From Myxococcus guangdongensis (GTDB taxonomy: Bacteria > Myxococcota > Myxococcia > Myxococcales > Myxococcaceae), in assembly GCF_024198255.1 (NCBI RefSeq), contig NZ_JAJVKW010000001.1:248001-312000 (forward strand): a stretch of DNA of 64,000 nt. The letters are read 5' to 3'. Below, piece after piece: positions 61,009 to 64,000 of this stretch. The notes beneath the pieces were generated by a model, which was given only the letters and a program-made list of their open reading frames with translations, ran no database searches and was not told the DNA's origin. Made by a program: the position numbers and the translations under genes. How positions within the stretch are numbered: position 1 is the first letter of the stretch; each line of letters begins with the position of its first letter.

Positions 61009-62469
61009 CTACGGATGCCGCTGAATCGCGGATGCATCCGATACGCAATTCCCTGCGGGTGGGTTACACCCTGGATTTTCCAGCGCCTCGCGCAACGCGC
61101 TGTCACGGGCCGGCACCAGGTGGATGCCGTCAGCGCCCGTCGTCACGCCCAGCGTTTGTAGCAAACCTTCCTGCTCCACAAAAGCTGGCCGCTCGAGGTG
61201 GCGGGCGAGCAACGCATCGAACAGCGGCCGCCCCGCGACCTCGTCCACCGCCACGCCAAAAGCACCGAAGGTGGACGTGCTCCCCCGCGCCGCCAGCAAC
61301 TCCAACACATCCTCCAGGTGACGGCGGTTTCCAGTGACACGGCGGATTTCCACATCGAGGTGCAGTGCGAAGAGCGCGCCCGTCCAATAGGTGCCTGGGG
61401 AGAAGTCGCTGTCGGCGACGACCTCCTTCATGGTGCGGGCTTTGGCCACGTCGCGACCGCGCGCGAAGCCGTCCACCAGTTCGCCCCAGGCGCGCTGGGC
61501 GCTCTGCCTTCCCGAGCGGACCTGCGCCATCTCCGTGAGGTAGGTGGCGAGCCCCTCCGACAACCACGGCACGCGCGGGAGAATCGCCGGGTGCGCGAGG
61601 TGGAGCATCTCGTGGAGGGCCACCCAGTCCCGCTCGAACGACGACTCGGTCGCGTCCTGCCCCACGAGCAGCGAGATGCTGGGAGGCGAGCTCCACAGCA
61701 CCATGCCGAAGAGCCCGGGGCCCTTTCTCCCGGGGACGGGGATGACGCGCACGGTGACTCGGGGATACGGGAAGGCGCGGCGCACGGTGAGCACCTCCTC
61801 CGCCGTCCGCCTCAGCCAGAGACACACCCGCGCATCGTCGAGGTGGGTGAAGCGGCCGAGCACCGCCACGTCCAGCACCGCGCCCTGGAGGCCCACCTGA
61901 CAACGCCGTCCGCCGAAGGCGTGGAACCCCGAGTCGACGAGGTCCTCTGCGCGCAGGTGGTACAGGCCGGTGTCATCCGGTTGCCAGGGCAACAGGGCGT
62001 CGATGCCCTCGACGACGAGCTCCACGCGGAGGTCTGGAGGCGCCAGGTTGGGGCGGATGAGGTACGTGCGTCCGGTGAGATGCCACGCGTCGTCCTCGGC
62101 GCTCCCCGCGAAGAGGTCCGCGCCGTGTCCGCGACGACGGGGTTCGAGCGCGTACCGGTAGCGCAGGAAGCGGATGTCGCGCGGCAGTTGCACCAGGCCT
62201 TCGCGGACCGGGAGGTCGAGACGCTCGCCGTCCTCGCGGTAGGCGCTGATGGAGTCCACGCCGCCGGGGCGGGTGAAGCGGAAGGTGCGCGGCGTGCCTC
62301 GGACGAGGACGACCTCCACATCGAGCGCGGGCGTGGGTTCGCGGACGTAGGTGATGTTGTAGCGCAGCGAGGCCGGGTCGTTCGCCGGACGAGGGCGGCC
62401 ACCGCCGAGGCAGGACAACGCCACGAGGCAGAGCAGCGGGAGCATCGAACGGATGCGCGCGTGGGACAT
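61009..62469 (-). CDS. M61-like gluzincin metallopeptidase lipoprotein
   Basis: From the ATG at 62469 (the frame is open to 62529) the 486-residue protein has a lipoprotein signal ending ALSC. It has an N-terminal beta domain (YNITYVREPTPALDVEVVLV) and a gluzincin catalytic site: HEMLH at about 285 with the Glu ligand in WLSEGLATYLTEMAQ downstream. The M61 (glycyl aminopeptidase) family best fits the order. Membrane-anchored and facing the periplasm or outside. The substrate is unknown. The gene is 107 bases upstream of the bufferin precursor gene and may not be co-transcribed with it. Confidence 0.8.
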   Translation of the reverse strand: MSHARIRSMLPLLCLVALSCLGGGRPRPANDPASLRYNITYVREPTPALDVEVVLVRGTPRTFRFTRPGGVDSISAYREDGERLDLPVREGLVQLPRDIRFLRYRYALEPRRRGHGADLFAGSAEDDAWHLTGRTYLIRPNLAPPDLRVELVVEGIDALLPWQPDDTGLYHLRAEDLVDSGFHAFGGRRCQVGLQGAVLDVAVLGRFTHLDDARVCLWLRRTAEEVLTVRRAFPYPRVTVRVIPVPGRKGPGLFGMVLWSSPPSISLLVGQDATESSFERDWVALHEMLHLAHPAILPRVPWLSEGLATYLTEMAQVRSGRQSAQRAWGELVDGFARGRDVAKARTMKEVVADSDFSPGTYWTGALFALHLDVEIRRVTGNRRHLEDVLELLAARGSTSTFGAFGVAVDEVAGRPLFDALLARHLERPAFVEQEGLLQTLGVTTGADGIHLVPARDSALREALENPGCNPPAGNCVSDASAIQRHP

Positions 62470-62543
62470 CACGGGCGCAACCCTAGCCTGGAGCGCAGCG
62501 TGCGCGGGAGCGGCCACCGGCGCTTCCATGCGAGAGTGGGGGC

Positions 62544-63833
62544 ATGACCCTCCGCGGCATCTCTCCCGCCCCGGTCTCCGCCGGTGACTGGAGTGAGCTG
62601 GACCACTCGCTCGTGACGGCCTGGAGTCTGGAGACGCTCGCGGTTCAAGCGGACCTCCTCCAGCAACGCGGAGATCCCCGCGGCGAATTGATGGCGCTGG
62701 ATTTGAACCCGAAGCCCGAGGACCGTGGCTGGCGGCATCGGCGACAGGAGGTGCTCACCACGTGGCTGGGCGCGCCGCTCGCGGCCCGCGCGGGTCACCT
62801 GGTCCAACATGGCTTCATCCACGCGCTCCGCGAGGACCGCTTCCATCCTCCGGGCCTGCTCGACGGCCCGCTGGGCACCTTCGTCAGGCAATACACGGTG
62901 CGCGGCGATGAACAAGCATGGGTACGACTCGCGAGCCGTCCACGGCCCTGGCTGGTTCAGCTCACCTTCATTCCCAGCGGTCCCGGAGTGCGCGTCTGCG
63001 ACGCGGTGCGAGACGCGCTCATCGCAGCGACGCCTCATCTCCAGGAGCTGCACCTTCTGGGGTCACGCCCTTCGTTCGACACCTTCCTCCATCCCACCGT
63101 GCGCCGCGTGTACGTGGGCCAGGGACCGCTCACGGTTCCAGCCGGAGTCGAGGTGCTCGGCACGACTGACGCGGAAGGTCGTCGCGGTCCCTGGGTGGAG
63201 GACGCGGAGTTGGAGTTCGCGCTCGAGGCGGTGCAGGAGCAGCCCGACTGTGGCCAGCTCGAGGCGTCGTATGGCGCGGACTTCGTCACGGTGGGCTCGC
63301 TGCCCGCGCTGCTCGCGCGACTGCGCTCCGCGGGGCTCGTCACGATGGACGGTCCGTGCGTCCGGCTGACGACCGCGGGGCGCGTGCTGCGAAACCTGGA
63401 GCCCCTCCGCGCGCCGAGGATGCCATCGGTGCCGAGTGACCTCGGCCGTTGGGTTCTCTGGGCGGAGGCGCGCCCGTCCGTGGGAGAAGCGCACTCCGTG
63501 CCCATCAAGAGCTTGCGCGGCCACATCCAATGGCTCGATGCGTGTCTCGCGCACGCGCCCCTTCAGAAGGACATCCAGGACACGCTGGCGGGCTATCGCC
63601 GCTTCCTCGTCGACACGTTGGTCCCCGCGGGCGAGCACGAGGTCCTCGCGTTCGACTCACCCGCCGCGCTCGCGGAGGCCGTGGAGACGCTGTTGGATTT
63701 GGAGGACCTGGACCGGGAGTTCTTCCCCGAGGACAACCCCGTGGCACACGATGGGCTCGGAGCGTTGGCGTCCGCGCTCGGCTCTCCGCTGGACTCGAGC
63801 CCCGCCCTCTTTCATCTCGTGTGGGGCTCGTAG
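62544..63833 (+). CDS. TIGR02996-type repeat protein, second copy
   Basis: The 429-residue soluble product begins MTLRGISPAPVSAGDWSELD. It contains the family motif near residues 38-55 (LQQRGDPRGELMALDLNPKP), the short RGDPRG block shared with the gene at 31342-32676. The middle and C-terminal parts are helical and Leu/Ala-rich (LIAATPHLQELHLLG, SLPALLARLRSAGLVTMDG) and resemble scaffold repeats. Function is unknown. It is divergent from the M61-like gene. Confidence 0.78.
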   Translation: MTLRGISPAPVSAGDWSELDHSLVTAWSLETLAVQADLLQQRGDPRGELMALDLNPKPEDRGWRHRRQEVLTTWLGAPLAARAGHLVQHGFIHALREDRFHPPGLLDGPLGTFVRQYTVRGDEQAWVRLASRPRPWLVQLTFIPSGPGVRVCDAVRDALIAATPHLQELHLLGSRPSFDTFLHPTVRRVYVGQGPLTVPAGVEVLGTTDAEGRRGPWVEDAELEFALEAVQEQPDCGQLEASYGADFVTVGSLPALLARLRSAGLVTMDGPCVRLTTAGRVLRNLEPLRAPRMPSVPSDLGRWVLWAEARPSVGEAHSVPIKSLRGHIQWLDACLAHAPLQKDIQDTLAGYRRFLVDTLVPAGEHEVLAFDSPAALAEAVETLLDLEDLDREFFPEDNPVAHDGLGALASALGSPLDSSPALFHLVWGS

Positions 63834-64000
63834 GCGGCAGCGCGGCTCCCCATGACTGCGCCATATCGGCCCCGTGGGGCTACGAGTAGATTCAGCGCCG
63901 TGCATTCCGACATCATGCGCCTGATGCCACATCTCCCCCTGTTCCGACGCCTCACACGAAGAAATCGGCCGGACGTTCAGGCATTTGCACCAATGTCTTT
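63834..64000. other. window edge, no supported gene
   Basis: An open plus-strand frame starts at a GTG (63900) or ATG (63915) and runs off the edge, but there is no ribosome binding site and the residues are unrevealing (MRLMPHLPLFRRL). The strand and identity of the next gene cannot be judged from 167 bases. Confidence 0.3.

Noticed and set aside
63900-64000. Partial plus-strand gene at the right edge
   Set aside because: There are too few codons, no ribosome binding site and no recognisable residues.
1-64000. CRISPR arrays, insertion sequences, rRNA operons
   Set aside because: No regularly spaced direct repeats, transposase motifs or rRNA sequences were seen on either strand.

Overview
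The window is GC-rich (about 70 percent G+C by eye), densely coding bacterial chromosome. It carries many short lipoproteins, two-component and NtrC-type regulators, ELWxxDGT, PPC and TIGR02996 repeat proteins, and a caspase-like lipoprotein. That mix, with the codon bias, points to a myxobacterium of the Myxococcus/Corallococcus/Pyxidicoccus group. This assignment is inference; no rRNA or species marker is present.

Layout. 1-5.97 kb is housekeeping: a TPR protein cut by the left edge, a CapA-like lipoprotein, a 40-residue basic peptide, the coupled genes prfA-prmC followed by murA, and a double zinc-ribbon protein. 6.0-13.8 kb has secreted and lipoprotein genes, a DUF695-RraB fusion, a tandem pair of CBM9-like secreted paralogs and an EEP-family hydrolase. 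13.9-16.45 kb (minus strand) looks like a zinc-starvation operon: a His/Cys-rich exported protein, an L33 paralog without zinc-binding cysteines, a COG0523 GTPase and DUF1826. 16.5-19.4 kb is a sigma-54 response regulator and histidine kinase pair, separated from a divergent SulP transporter by a cluster of TGTCGG palindromes. 22.7-25.8 kb encodes a large KAP-family NTPase with Clp-N-like repeats, divergent from a beta-propeller protein with two haem c motifs across an AT-rich operator-like region. 28.7-33.8 kb holds an ELWxxDGT lipoprotein, SUKH-type and other small proteins, a TIGR02996 protein and a hotdog thioesterase-like protein.

34-39.6 kb has DUF899, HTH and propeller genes and a cupin/metallo-hydrolase operon. 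That operon is divergent from a MetR-like LysR regulator, with two TGAA-N5-TTCA-type boxes between them. 40.7-44.1 kb is a decaying accessory patch: two genes interrupted by single-base frameshifts, two small Cys-containing lipoproteins, then a tRNA-like 3' fragment close to an intact tRNA-Gly(CCC). 44.8-50.8 kb has an M36 fungalysin protease and an uncharacterised two-gene operon (PDZ protein plus all-helical protein). 51.5-54.6 kb has a PA0069-type radical SAM protein, GlsB, a chalcone-isomerase-like protein and serC.

The right end holds the two most interesting clusters. 54.8-58.96 kb is a four-gene plus-strand unit: ECF sigma factor, membrane anti-sigma-like protein, caspase-like lipoprotein with a beta-barrel-like tail, and Cys-rich lipoprotein. 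58.97-60.9 kb (minus strand) is a bufferin-type RiPP operon: a Cys-motif precursor, a DUF692 MNIO enzyme and a DUF2063 partner, with a strong hairpin between precursor and enzyme genes. An M61-like protease lipoprotein and a second TIGR02996 protein close the window. No CRISPR array, insertion sequence or rRNA was seen.
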